This document shows, in pieces, positions 38,801 to 51,000 of a DNA stretch of 64,000 nt (position 1 is the stretch's first letter; every line of letters begins with the position of its first letter). The notes under the pieces were generated by a model. That model made no database searches, was not told where the DNA came from, and saw nothing but the letters and a program-made list of their open reading frames with translations. Location of the stretch: the NCBI GenBank assembly GCA_030144725.1, contig JASKMD010000015.1:1639487-1703486 (forward strand), read 5' to 3'. This DNA comes from Haematococcus lacustris (taxonomy: Eukaryota; Chlorophyta; Chlorophyceae; Chlamydomonadales; Haematococcaceae). The translations under genes and the position numbers were made by a program.

Positions 38801-41800
38801 CCTCACAATGTAGACTACGACTTGGACACTAACTCAAACGCATAGTTCAGACACATGGCATTTCATAGCAAGCGTGATTTGTTGCACAGAAGTGTACACA
38901 CTGCTACACGCTCACTGCATCCTTCAGGGCCTGGCCACCCTGGTCATCAGTCACAAGAAAGGTAGAAGGAAAGACTGCACCTTGCCATCGGGCGTGCTGG
39001 AAAGGAGGACGTTAGCCCTGGGGCATGCCCTTGCTATCTTCCTACCCCAGGTCATCCACTACACTCACAACTTCCATCACAATGGAAGCTGGCAGCAGCG
39101 GGCAGCAGGATGTATGGGAGGTGGGAGGGGGGAGGCGGTGGCCTGACCTAGTGGGGCGGTCGCAGTGAATGAACGCCTGGTGGATGTTCAAGGCTGGGGT
39201 TGCCCTGGCTTGCCCTCCCCCTGCTAGTTGCTGCTGCCGCTTGCTGCACTAGCTGCTGCTGCTGCTGTTCTCCCATCTGCCACTGCTGCTGCTACTGCTG
39301 CTGCTCCAGCACCTACTTGACAATGGTGGCGTCCGGCACTGCTGCCATGATGAGCTTGTCCCCTCTGGCCTTGCTGTCCATGCGCCGGGACTTGTGGCCC
39401 TCCACCGCCCCAATCTCACTGAAGTGGATCAGGCGCTCCACCTGGGGGTTGGCCGCCACAATCCTGGACGCAGCAGGGCAGCCGAGCAGGGCAAGAGGCT
39501 GGAGGGGCAGCCGAGCAGGTTTTCAGGAAAAAATATACGAATGCCAAGGTGCGACCAGCCCTCAATTGAGCAGCTGCGGGGTAGCTGGGCTGGGCGTGGT
39601 TGAGGGGAGAGAGCCTGACGGCAGGAGGCAGGGTACGAGGTCCGAGGGCAGCCTACACATTTGAGGCTTGCAAGGAAGGCGAGGACTCGTGGTGGAGCAG
39701 CTGCTGGGGTGCGCACCAACACCTGACAGCTGGTGTCCTAGTAGAAGGAAAAGAAGGCAGCAGCCAGGCAACACTCTGCCAGGAGCAGGAACATTGCCCA
39801 TGACCACACCACACACCACACCTAGCAGAGGCCCGCCACACAGGCCCTGTTAGTGGCGTGCGCACCAACACCTGACAGCTGGTGTCCCACTAGGGAAAAA
39901 AAAGGCTGCAGCAAGGCAACGGTCTACCAGCAGGAACATTGATCGTCATGCAGCACTGAGAGGAGCAGCCCTACAGCACCAGCCCCACTGCTAGTCGGCC
40001 AGGCAGGTCCCATTCCAGGCTGACGAGGAAAGCTGTTGGGGGAGCAGCTGCTGGGGTGCTGGCAGCTGGGGGCGGCAGAGGCTGCACCAGGCTGCATTAC
40101 TGGGGTGGGCTCTGTATCACCTTGACTGGCAGTGGCCTCCCCTTCTCGACCACCGCTGCCTGCCCCCGGGGACCTTTGATGGCAGCAGCTGGCATCACTG
40201 CTGGGCTGGCAGCTGGGCTGGCAGCTAGGCTGGCAGCTGGGCTGGCAGCTGGGCTGGCCGCTGTGGTCCATGAGGGAGGACAGAGGAGCTTTGCTCCCTT
40301 TGCGAAGCAGGTGGCCAGCATGGCTAATGTTGGTTTGCACCGCCCAGCCTCCAGCCCAGGGCGGCAGCCGTGCTGCCTGGGTGGCTGCGTCATGCTCCTG
40401 TACCTGTACCTTAGCTAGAAACTGGCTGCTGTTAGGGGCCGATGGGGGCTGATGGGTACTGATAGGGGCTGATGAGGGCTGATAGGGGGTGATGGGGGCT
40501 GATGGGACTGCTCAACCTGTACAACTGCGGGCTGGCAACTGGGGCTGAGGGAACCGTATGGGGCTGAGGCCGTCTGGGTTCTCACGGGCCCTGGGCACTG
40601 CAAGGGCTGGCGGGTGTGATTGACAGCAGGGGTGAGGGTGGCAGCAGCCACCGCCCTCTGGGGACCTTTGCTGGCAGTGCCTGGCATCCGCTGACACTGC
40701 TAATCCTAGCAGAGGCCCCTGGCCCCTGATCACCGCTGCTCCCACCACCTGGCCCTGCGCCCTGCTGCCGCTGCTCCCGTCACCTGTAGCTGCTGCTACT
40801 GCTGCTGCTGGCTGTGCTGCGGCTGCTGCTGCTGCTGCTGCTGCTGGTTGTGCTGCTGCTGGGGACCCCCATGTGTGCCACTGCCAGCCCACCTGCCCAG
40901 CCTCTGCGGCCACTGGACGTGCACATCTTCGTACGTGTAGTTCATGGTTTCTGTGCGCTGGCCCACCATGTTTATGACGACGTTGGAGCGGTGGATAGCC
41001 CGGCTCACCATCTCCTCATCGCACAGGTGAAAATCTGGCAGCAGGATCACCTGCCAGGCAGTGGCAGGTAACGCACACCCACATACACTTGCGCACACCC
41101 CTTTCCACCCCTTAAACATACTGATGGCATGCTCTATGCTCCATGTCTTACTACACCCATGCGACCTGTTTGCAACTGCGCAGGCAGGGAAACATACCGT
41201 ACATGCACACGCGTGGTGCCGCAAGGCTGTGTTGGAAGGGCACTGCTCATGGCCTGGCTGGTGAACAGCAGTGCCGGTGCGCATGTGGCAGCGAGGGTAT
41301 AATGCTGGCCGGAGGCTGGGCCCTGGTCGCACCTGCCCCAAGTCGCCCATCTGCTTGATGTGCTGCACTGCATTCTCTGTGGAACGGTGAGGGACAATGA
41401 CCTGGGATCCCCGCTTGGCCAGCTCATTGGTCACGTAGGAGCCAAGGAAGCCACTGCCCCCAAAGATGGTAGCAACGATGCCACTGACCTGCACAGTTGA
41501 TGCAGCTATGTTACCATACGAAGGTATGTATCTACACCTGCCGCGAGCTGAAGGGTCGCACCGACGAGCGTCCGCCCGGGCCTTGCTTCAGCCCCTTGTT
41601 TGTGATCGCAACAATGTCGGTGCTGAAATCCCTGTTGCTGCAGCTCGCGACTGAGCTAAGCCGCAGACCCATCCCTGCAGAGTTCCATCGGGCCAGGCTC
41701 ACAGTGGCTTGTGTGGCAATAAATTTGCATATAGGGCACGTACCTGACACCTGGCACAAGCCTCCGCATGATGCCGACCGCAGCAAGCCAACAAACATCG

Positions 41801-41834
41801 TGAAGCGAGGCTTGGCAGGGTTTTGGCAATGCAA
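35876..41834 (-). CDS. NDUFA9: NDUFA9-like subunit of mitochondrial complex I (39-kDa)
   Basis: This is an atypical short-chain dehydrogenase/NAD(P)H-binding accessory subunit of respiratory complex I. Nine minus-strand exons join in frame: 41834-41538, 41488-41333, 41050-40893, 39463-39317, 38440-38332, 37090-36990, 36765-36610, 36351-36264 and 36001-35876 (stop 35876-35878). Exon 1 ends in an RPFSSRQ-like mitochondrial presequence. Exon 2 opens with the nucleotide-binding IVATIFGGSGFLGSYVTNEL (GGxGFLG). Later blocks are VVINMVGQRTETMNYTYEDV, LIHFSEIGAVEGHKSRRMDS, VKPGPIVGVEDHFYNYLIYQ, PTWVPDVSEATYTLL and VTDGLALEPVRHFRKGGYRW, ending EHIRKYYNIK. The start is uncertain between ATGs at 41834 and 41798. 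Introns hold several simple repeats. It is divergent from the flagellar gene at 42024. Confidence 0.93.
37110..37190. repeat. GGGTA/GGGTTA-rich and duplicated 40-bp intronic repeat
   Basis: GGTGGGCTGCAGGGCACTCA followed by GGGTTAGGGTAGGG-like runs occurs twice (about 37085 and 37140). Intron of NDUFA9. Confidence 0.7.
38208..38312. repeat. CCCTAA/CCCTGA degenerate repeat
   Basis: Telomere-like CCCTGACCCTAACCCTGACC units lie in an NDUFA9 intron. They are degenerate and internal, so not a chromosome end. A duplicated block GCAGGGTGGTGTC...TACCTGCATGAGCGCCTTGCC flanks the array (38159-38200 and 38311-38350). The right copy contains the real splice donor. Confidence 0.7.
39708..39940. repeat. 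Tandem duplication of about 85 bp in an NDUFA9 intron
   Basis: GTGCGCACCAACACCTGACA starts at 39709 and again at 39857. The two copies continue in parallel to GCAGGAACATT. Confidence 0.75.
40193..40262. repeat. 12-bp tandem repeat GCTGGCAGCTGG
   Basis: About six units in an NDUFA9 intron. Confidence 0.8.
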
Positions 41835-42023
41835 AACACGGAGTGCCCAGCCACGCCGGTGGTCGTTTGCAGCTCTAGCGATAGTAAACTCGCGAAGTGA
41901 ATGAGTGAGATGCCAAGCTTCGCGCTTTGCGTGTCAAGAGTTGATTGAAATGGACACGCCGTGGCTCTCTGTTTTGGCTATCAGGCTCTAGCCTCTCATG
42001 GGGAAAGATTGAATTGAGGCGCG
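41835..42023. promoter_or_regulatory. Shared intergenic promoter between NDUFA9 (-) and PF6/SPAG17 (+)
   Basis: Only about 190 bp separate the two divergent start codons, so both 5' UTRs and core promoters must lie here. The interval has lower GC than its flanks (for example GAAAGATTGAATTGAGG just before the plus-strand ATG). No TATA box is convincing. Confidence 0.5.
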
Positions 42024-45000
42024 ATGCCTCCTAAGAAGAAGAGCGACCTGCCCCCACCTCCCTCGCCTGAGCCACACCCAGAGGATTCAGTGAGTGGGTT
42101 TGGCCGAAAGGACTCTGGACATGTCCACCTTGGTTGTCAATTTCTCAGAGCAGGCCTGTGCATTGTCATGTTCTGGCTGACAGCTCCCTGCGGAGCTCAA
42201 GGAGCTATCGGAGAGCCCGTTCCAAGTAGACTGGCACCCGGTGGTCAGCGTGATCCAATTCCAGACGCCGGAGTTGAATGCCGTCGGATTGAAAGAAACG
42301 CTGAAGCGGAAGGACCTGGTTCGCGTATTCGCGGTCACTGACCTCCTCCTGCGCCTAGACCCGGCCAGTCAGCTGGGTCAGGATGTGCGTGCAGCCATGG
42401 AGGCGCACCTTGGAACGGGGGCAACACTGGAAACCTACACGTGAGCTGGCAGCAGGCAGCCACGATCAGGGCTGATACAGCAAGCGCGTGTGACATGCCA
42501 GGCTGCACTTTCCTACCTGCAGGCCACTGGATGCACACGTAGCGGCAGCAGTTGCTGAGGTGTTTGCCCGGGATGAGCGCAGTGATTGGAAGCATGAGCT
42601 GCTGCGCCGTCGGCAGGCACTGTCCGTGTATGAGGTCAAGTCAGCAGCAGCAGAGGCAGCTGTCACCAAAGCCACGGCTGTCCTAGAAGCAGCCAGTGCG
42701 CGCCTAGCAGCCTGGCAGCAGGCCCAGGCAGCCGCACGCGCAGCTGCTGAGGAAGAGGGGCTGGGTCCAGCCGAGGAGGTGTGATACACATGGCATGCTT
42801 GCGTGCTTGCATGCTTGCACTAGCACAGCCTAGCCATGCAACCAGTGCCCTTCTTGACACCCACTCACTGCCAGGCAATAGCACTGAAAAGCTGCCAGGA
42901 AAGACCTCATCGCTTCTTGCAGGCTCCCTTCCAGCAACACTTCCTTCCAGCAAGGCCCTGACAATGTCTGTTGCATCCCGCGGCACGCCATCCTGCTACC
43001 GGCTGTTAAGCAGCCACGCATTGCTTTTCACCACCATGTACATCCTTGCATCGCTCACCTTCCAGCAACACATGACGGTGGCGCTGCTGCTGCTGCGCCT
43101 GCGGTGTGCCCTCTGCTCAGGAGGAGGACGGTGAGCGTGAGCTGAGCAAGGAGGAGGAGCAGCACACCGCTGCCGTCTCCAGCCTTGCTGCCTGCAAGGC
43201 CGCAGCCCAGGAAGCTGCCGCGCAGCTGCATGACGCCTCCCTGACTGTGCACCAGAAGTTTGTGAGGTACCAGCCCTACCTGGTGGACTCACTGGGCAGC
43301 AGCGCTGAGGCTGTCCTGGCAGTGGCAGCGGCAGGGGTGCCGGTAAAGGCCAGCATCTGGGCCTACGCCTCCCCTCAGTCTCTAGCTGATCAAGCTGCTG
43401 CTGCTGCCGCCGCTGCTGCCGCTGCCGCCACAGCATCTGCAGTCTCTGCCAAGGCGGGCTCTCCCAAGAAAGCCCCATCAGCAGCAGCCGCAGTGGTGGG
43501 AGGGGCTGTGGGGGCAGGGCCAGCAGGAGGGGAGGCTGGCAGCCAGGAGGCGGGGACGGCCGCTGTACTACCGCCCCCAGCCCCTCCCCCTGGGCTGTGG
43601 CAGGAGCTGCACCTGTTGTCCAGTAATGCTGGCTGGGAGGCTGTCGCAGGCCAGCTGGTGGCTGTGCAGCTGGCCCTGCAAGTCAGTCTGCCAGACCCTG
43701 TGCTGGAAGACGACCCTAAGTCAGCTAAAAAACCGTCGGCAAAGGCCAAGGACGGCAAGAAAAAAGCTGGGGAGGAGGAGGTGCCGGCTGGCCCACCGCC
43801 TGACACCCCCGGGTGGGAGGCGCTGGCGGGTTTGCTTGCCGACCTGTGCCGTCGCGCTCAGGCGTACGCGGAATGGCATGCGAGGGTCAAGGTGTACGAC
43901 GCAACGGAAACGCCTCCCGCCGCCGACACCGCATACTATCATGCGCTACTGGACAGCGTCGCGCCGGAGCGGGTCAGCGTGCCCGTCTTGGTGCATGCGC
44001 TGTTGGAGCAAGTGAGGTTGGGTGGGTGAGGGTCGGGGTAGGCACTTGAGTAAATGTCAGGCTTTCCCCGGCAGGACTACAATGTTTGAGGTGGGCTGGT
44101 CAAGCAGCAGGTCAGAGACTCTGGCTTGGTGGGGCAGGATCAGGATGCATAAGTCGGCATTTGGAGGTCTAATACAACAGGAGGAGGAGTGTTCTCAGTG
44201 TGCTTCGCTGTATGGAGCTAGTGCAGCCATTGCCATCGGCTAGCCCTCAACACCCGTGCTTGTTCCTTGCACATCCTGACGACAACTCATCCAGCTGTTG
44301 GTAGTGGTGCGGCTACTGCTGCTGCCATTCCTGCTGCTGCCACGCAGCCATGGCATGCACGCAGCAGCACGTTGGCTGTGCATCTTCCTTCACATGCACC
44401 CTGCCCAGCACCTGCCCAGCACCTGCCCAGCACCCTGCCCAGCACCTGCCCCACACCCTGCCCACACCCTGCCCCGCTGTTCCTGCTGCTGTGTTTGTGT
44501 GCTCAGGTGACCCGCAATGCCCAGGGCCTGGAGGCCGCAAGCGAACTAGAAGAGGCCTGGGCGCAGAGCAGCGCAGCGGCAGCACTGGAGGACGCATTTG
44601 CAGAGCTAGGCTGGGGTTCAGGCAGCAGCGGCGGTAAGGTGGGGTAGCGGGAGGGGCGGAACAGGGCCGCTGGCCTGTGGTTGCTGCAGGGAGGGGTGGG
44701 GTATGGAACAACGGTAGGAAGGCAGGGCGGGGCAGGGAGGCAGAGGGGGAGGAGGGCAGGGCAGGGACTGCCCAGGGGCTGCAGGGTATTGCCATGAGTA
44801 TAGCAGGCAGGGACTGCATGGTAACAGCTGCAGCAAAGCAAGCAAGCAAGCAAGCAAATCAGTGGCACGTAGGCAACCTGCCAATCTGTCCGGCCAGCTT
44901 GGCCAGTATCGCATGGCCTATTCTCTCCCTGCTTTCCCAACAGGCTTGCGGCCAAAGCAGGGAGGTGCAGCCCCAGCGCACTAACCCACACAGCCTGCCT

Positions 45001-48000
45001 GCCCTGCCTGCTTTCCCAGCAGGGAGCCACCCGCAAGGGCCACATCAGCCCGGCGCCGCAACCTCCTTCCACTCTGCTGCCCCCCAGGCTGTGTGGGCTG
45101 GTTCACTCGCACCTCGTGCACAGCGGCCGCCCCCTCACACCCTGGTGGTAGAGGGGGACGGCCTGGCTGCAGCAGCGGCAGGCCTGGTCACTGTGTGGGT
45201 GCGCCCTGTAGCCAAGGCAGGGGCAGCGTCGGGTGAGGAGGGGTGGAAGGGGAGTCCTGGGGGAGTGGCGGCGGCAGGGGCGCGGGGCGCTCGCACCGCT
45301 TCACCTACCTCGGTGTTGGAGGGACCTGCGGCTGCTGGACAACCAGGGGGGCCCAGGGCGGTGAGGCCTGACCCGGCTGTCCCTGCGGATCAGCAGGACC
45401 TCGCAGATCAGCAGGACCTGGTGTCAGCCGGGGTGGTGGCCGACGCTGACGTCGCTGCTGGAGGGGGGCAGGGGGAAGCAGGAGTGGGGGTGGGGCTGCC
45501 CCTGTTCGTGCCTGGTGGGGGGCTGGATGTGGATGCGGTTGAGCAGCACATGATGGAGCTGGTGAGGGTGCCGGGGGCAGGCAGGGTGGACATGCCCCTC
45601 ACTCCCCTGATGGATGACCTGGCTCGCAGCCTGAGAGCCACGGCCATCAAGGTGTGAGGGTGTCAAGGGGTAGGGGGGGGGAGGGAAGGGGGGGAGGGAA
45701 GGGAGGCAGGGAAGGAGGGGAGGGAGGCAGGGAAGGGAGGAAGGGAAGGCAGGGAAGGGAAGGGAAGGGAGGCATGGAAGGGAGGGAGGGAGGAAACACA
45801 GAAGCAAGGGTGCAGGGAGTTGAAGCGCAGGGTGTGAAAAGACGGTGGGAAGAAAGGGTGGGTCAGGGAGCGTGAAGGTAAGGCAGGTCAGGTTTTGCTG
45901 GCTTGCTGCTTGTGGCAGTGCTCTCACTGCTTCCACGTGTTTTTCCTGTGTCTGCTGTCTCACCCCCTGCTGCTGCCTCGAAAGCAAGCACTGCTGCTCC
46001 CACTGCTGGGTTGGGCCTCCACCACGTACCTCTCCGCCCCTGCTGCTGCTCCTGCTGCCGCCCATGCCGCTGCCCGTGGTGGCTCTGACCCCCTGACTGC
46101 CCAGCCCCGGCGCCTTCCCTTTCTGCTTGCAGGCCCAAGCCAAGGCCCTGCCCCTGGGCATGGTGCAGCGCTGCCAGCTGCTGGACCAGTTTGTGGACAT
46201 GCTGCCGCCCAGTACCAAGGAAGCGCATGCGGAGAGGCTGCTGGCCAGGCACCACCACGAGCTCATGCAACCGCATGTCTTGAAGCAGGTGACCTCCTTG
46301 GGCCTGGGGACACCTTGTTCTTGAAGTTTGTCAAAAATCCAACAACACCAAACACTCTGGAGGGCAACCTAGCGGCTGGCAGCGGAAGCGGCATGAGCCA
46401 AACATTATCACAATGGTGGTGGCTGCTTTACAATGTGCTGGAAGCCAGCCCCTGGCCATGTCTACCCAATACTATTGATACATGTATGTAATCTTACAAG
46501 GATATGTACATAGGAGGTTGGTTGAACACTTGAAAAGCGATGGGAGGATGCAGAACAGGTGAGAGGTCAGCTGATAGAGAAAGGGTTGGGATTGATCTGA
46601 TGTACAGCTTACCAGGCCACCAGGCTGTGTTGGTTACCACTGGGCAGCCTTGTTCTTGGCACCTTGGATGGCACTGTTATTGAGACGGCAAGTACAGCGA
46701 TGGGCAACACGAGCCAGGCGATCCTGGTCCCCCATGCCCGCTGGCTGGTGCTTTGCTGTGCCGTCAGGGGTTGTACGTGCGGCTGACGATGCTGTGCAGG
46801 TATTGACTAGCGCCCAGCTTCAACTGCCACACTCCAAGACCGCTTACCATGCGATGGACGATGCGGCGCTGGTGGCGCTCTTCGCTGGCGACTACGAACG
46901 CCGCGAGGCGCTGGGTATCCCAGTTGCCCTGACATTCTCACACTTCTTCACCCGCTGCGCCAACAAGAAGGCGGAGGAAATGAAATCAGTCCCAACACAA
47001 CCATCCCTTCCCGCGTCCTCCCACACACAAAGTCCTTCCGCTGCAAGCCCACCCTCCGCGGCAACCGCACCGCTGCAACCGTCCGCCAGCGCGGAGGCGA
47101 GCGGCGTCCCTGCGGCTGCCAGCCCGCCTCCGCCGGTGCACGCCGAGCTTCCCCTGCCCGCCATGGCGTACAAAATGCTTCCGGAACTGATGCCAGTTGC
47201 CGAGCGCGCCTCGCACATCAAGCTGCAGTACCTCGACGACGGACACATCATCAGCACCGGCGCGGCAGCTCCCTTGACGCTCAGCAAGGGGCCCACCACC
47301 CTGCTGTTCACCACCGCCCAGGCGAGCAATGGGGGTGGAGACGACGGGCCCTTAGTGGTGGTGACCTTGGACTCGGGCACAGGTTCAGTGGTCAGCGTCT
47401 ACCAGAGCAACCGCCCCCCACCCCCCCCTAAGCCAACCCCTGAACAGTTAGCTGCTGAGCAAGCAGCCAAGGAGGCTGCTGCTGCTGCCGCCACCGCCGC
47501 TGCTGCAGCAGCTGCAGCAGCAGCAGCAGCCCCTCGGCCCAAGACCCCGTCTGGCAAGAAGGGCGGGAAAGCCAAGGAGGTAGAGCCGCTCGCCCCTCCC
47601 CCGGCCCCTGAACCTGCTGCCGCCCCAGAGACCGCCCCCACCCTCCCCCAGCCCCCACCCGCCCCGACCCTCTCCCTCAAAGTCGTCACCCCCAGCGGGG
47701 CCCAAGTGGAGGTCACCACAGAGGGCCAGGTCATGGTTGCCCCTGCCCCCGCCGGCCCCCCCAGCGGCGCCCCCCCCCTGACCCACCGGGGGGTAGCCGT
47801 GCATGGGGGCCCCATCCCAGGAGGCAGCCTGGGTGGCCATGCCCCCGCCCCCCTGTCCTTCAGCGCCCTCACACCCTCAGGGGCCATGGTGTCAGCCCAC
47901 CTAGGGGGGGGCCTCAGAGTGCTGCACTCAGACGGCTCTGTGTCGGAGAGGGTGCTGGCGGTGGAGGGGTGGGAGGGGGCCGGCAGCCCTGGGGTGGCGG

Positions 48001-51000
48001 CAGGGGGGTGGCGGCGGACCCTGGCGGATGGCACCCGGTTCCTGGAGGTGGACCCGGGTGCAGTGCCCTGGCAGGCGGCGGCGCTGCGCCCGGTGACGCC
48101 GCTGGAGGAGGGGGAGGGGGCCGGGGGGAAGAAGGCTGCAGCGGGGAAAGGCGGGGCGGCGGCGGGGAAAGGTCAGAAGGTGAGCCGGGAGGGGGTGGGA
48201 CAGGGCAGCAGTGGAGGTGGGAAGCGAGGGGAGTGAGGGTGGAGGGGGCAGGGGTGTATGGGATGTCATCCAGCCATGACTGCTGCTGCGATGCAAAACC
48301 TAGGCTCAGCAGCAGTAGGGCGGTGGCAGCCAAGGCAAACATTGCAGCCACGCCAGTGTGAGTAGGACGCTTGACTGAGCCACTCGCTGTTGCACTCTAC
48401 TTGAACCGGCCCATGCTGCATGGCATGATGTGTGTTGTGGCTGAACATAACAAACCATCACACAACCTGACATTGACCACCCTGCCCTGACCTGCAGGCA
48501 GGCACCCCTACAGAGGCAGACCCCCGGCCCCCCCCGCCCCCTCCCCCCCACCCACCCCCCGCCCCCCCCCAACAGCTGCTGCCGCCTGTAGCCTGTGCCC
48601 CAGTGCTGGACCCAGACAGCGGGGCCGCGGCCCTCCTCCGTGACGACCTGCTGCTGCGGGTGAACTACCCGGATGCCAGCGTGCTGTTGCAGGTGGGGAT
48701 AGGGGCTGGCAGGGGGTGCCCCTAGGGTGTGATCAGGCAGTGGGGGGGGGCTGCTGCTTCTGTGGCGGTGTGTCTGCCGTGGTTAGCCTAGGCCCCTCTT
48801 CCACCCTGCTGCACAGCCTGAAGCAGAGCCTGGTGCCAGCCCCAGGGTAGTCCACAGGCTGCTATGTCAGGCTGGCCAGGCGGGCCAGGCGGGTCAGGTG
48901 GGTCAGGTGGGTCAGGCGGGTCAGGCGGGTCAGGCTGCAAGGGGTCAGTGGCTGCTAGCCTGTGCTGCTGCTGCTGCTGCTGTACTTGTGTGTCCAGGAT
49001 GCTGACGGTACGCGCTACAGCCAGCTGCCAGACGGCCGTTGGAGTGTGGAGTTCCAGGGGCTGCCCCCCATTGTGGCTGACGCTGCGGGACTGACGCTGT
49101 GCCCTGCGCCAGGTGACGCTCACCGCTCCCTACCCCCCCGCCACCCCCCACCCCCCACCCTTCTGTAGCCGCTTGAACCTATTGGCCCTACTGTAGCCTT
49201 GAAGATGAAGAACTGCCTGGTCCCTACCCCCCGCCCCTTACCCCCTACCCCCCTACCCCCCGCCCCCTCCTAGACCCCCAGGCCCCTCTGTAGCCTTGAC
49301 GATGAAGAAGCGCCTGGCGGCTCACCCTCACCCTCACACTGCCTGCTCGACCTCTTGCCTCCTTCCACCTCGCCACCCTCACACCCTGCAAGTCTGACCC
49401 CTAACACCTTCACTCCGTCTTAACTCCCTGTCCACCCTCCTACCCCACACTCTACCGCCCTCTACCACCCTTCCCTCCCTGTCCACCCTCCCATCCCCTA
49501 CACACGCTCCACACCCACCTCCCGCCCTCCCTCCCATACCCTCTACCCTCCCTGTTGCAAGCTGCTGACCCAATCATTGCTGGCTATCCAATCATCTCTT
49601 CCTCTTCCTCTCCCTCTCCCCCTCCCTCTCCCCCTCCCCCTCCCCCTCCCCCTCCCCCTCCCCCTCCCCCTCCCCCTCCCCCTCCCCCTCCCCCTCCCCC
49701 TCCCCCTCCCCCTCCCCCTCCCCCTCCCCCTCCCCCTCCCCCTCCCCCTCCCCCTCCCCCTCCCCCACCTGTCCCACCTCCACACCGTGTCCCTCCCCTC
49801 CCCTGCAGGCCTGCGTTTTCAGTACCATGCCAACAGTCGCTGCGTAAGCGGCAGCCTGCCAGACGGGAGCAGGCTGCTGGTGGCGGGCTCCGTGGCCGCC
49901 TTCCTGCCCCACCCCACCCACTCCCTCGGCGCTGAGCAGCTTGCACACAGTCTGCAGGTGAGGGCGGGGGGCTGGGGGGGAGGGGGTCAGATGGAGGGTG
50001 CAGGGTAATGAGGTGAGGGGCTGCCCGGGCTCCCTCTCCCCCACAGGTTGCCACCAGGCCAGCCTGCCAGCCTAGCTGTTGTTCTAAACAGTGCCGGTGT
50101 TTCTGCAGCCCAGCCCGCCCCCCCTGCCTGCTGACACCCAGCCCGCCCCCCCTGCCTGCTGACACCCAGCCCGCCCCCCCTGCCTGCTGACACCCAGCCC
50201 GCCCCTCCTGCCTGCTGACACCCAGCCCGCCCCCCCCTGCCTGCTGACACCCAGCCCGCCCCCCCCTGCCTGCTGACACCCAGCCCGCCCCCCCCTGCCT
50301 GTTCAGGGCCTGGCCACTGAGGGCCCCTTGGACTTAGCCGCCCTGGCTTCCTCTCCAGGGGTGGCCGGCGCCGCCTTGTTCGACCTGGTCTCCGGAGCAG
50401 CTTCCCTGTCCTCCCCCACGCCCCCCCCACTCCCCCCCTCCGCAGCCGCAGCCGCCACAACTGACACAGCGCCCCCACCGCTGCCTGGCCAAGGCACCGG
50501 CTTCAGCCTGCCGCCTGGGGGGCTGCAAGACGTGCAGACGCAGCTGCTGTGGCCACCTGCCCCTCCCCTGAGGACGGTGGTCTACCCAGATCCTCCGCCA
50601 CCCCCCCCCACCTCCACCCCCCCCACCACCCCTAGACAGTGACGAGGTACGGGGCGGGATGGAAGGGGTGGGGGCAGGGAGAGGGTGGGGGGCGCAGGGG
50701 GGCGGGGTCAAACACCCCACCTCCGCCTTCCCCTGTCCCTGGTGCTACTGACCCATCTCATCCATCTCATCTCTACTCATCACAACACAACTCGTTCCAT
50801 CTCATATCACACGACTCCTTGAGTACAGCTGTCGACATCACTCATCCACTAACCAACTCAACTCATCTGTACTCAACTCAATTCAAATCAACATTAATCG
50901 AATCAGCTCACGCCTTCTCACACCACACCTTGGGTACAGCTGTCGACATCACCCACCCACCCACGCCCACAGCTCAGTAACCCCACCGCACACCTTGCAG

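Noticed and set aside
49555..50279. Long open frames encoding poly-Pro, Pro-Leu, poly-Gly and Gly-Glu proteins
   Set aside because: Produced by the (CCCCCT)n repeat, which is open in every frame on both strands.
50105..50306. CRISPR-like regular array
   Set aside because: A contiguous minisatellite within a PF6/SPAG17 intron, with no spacers.
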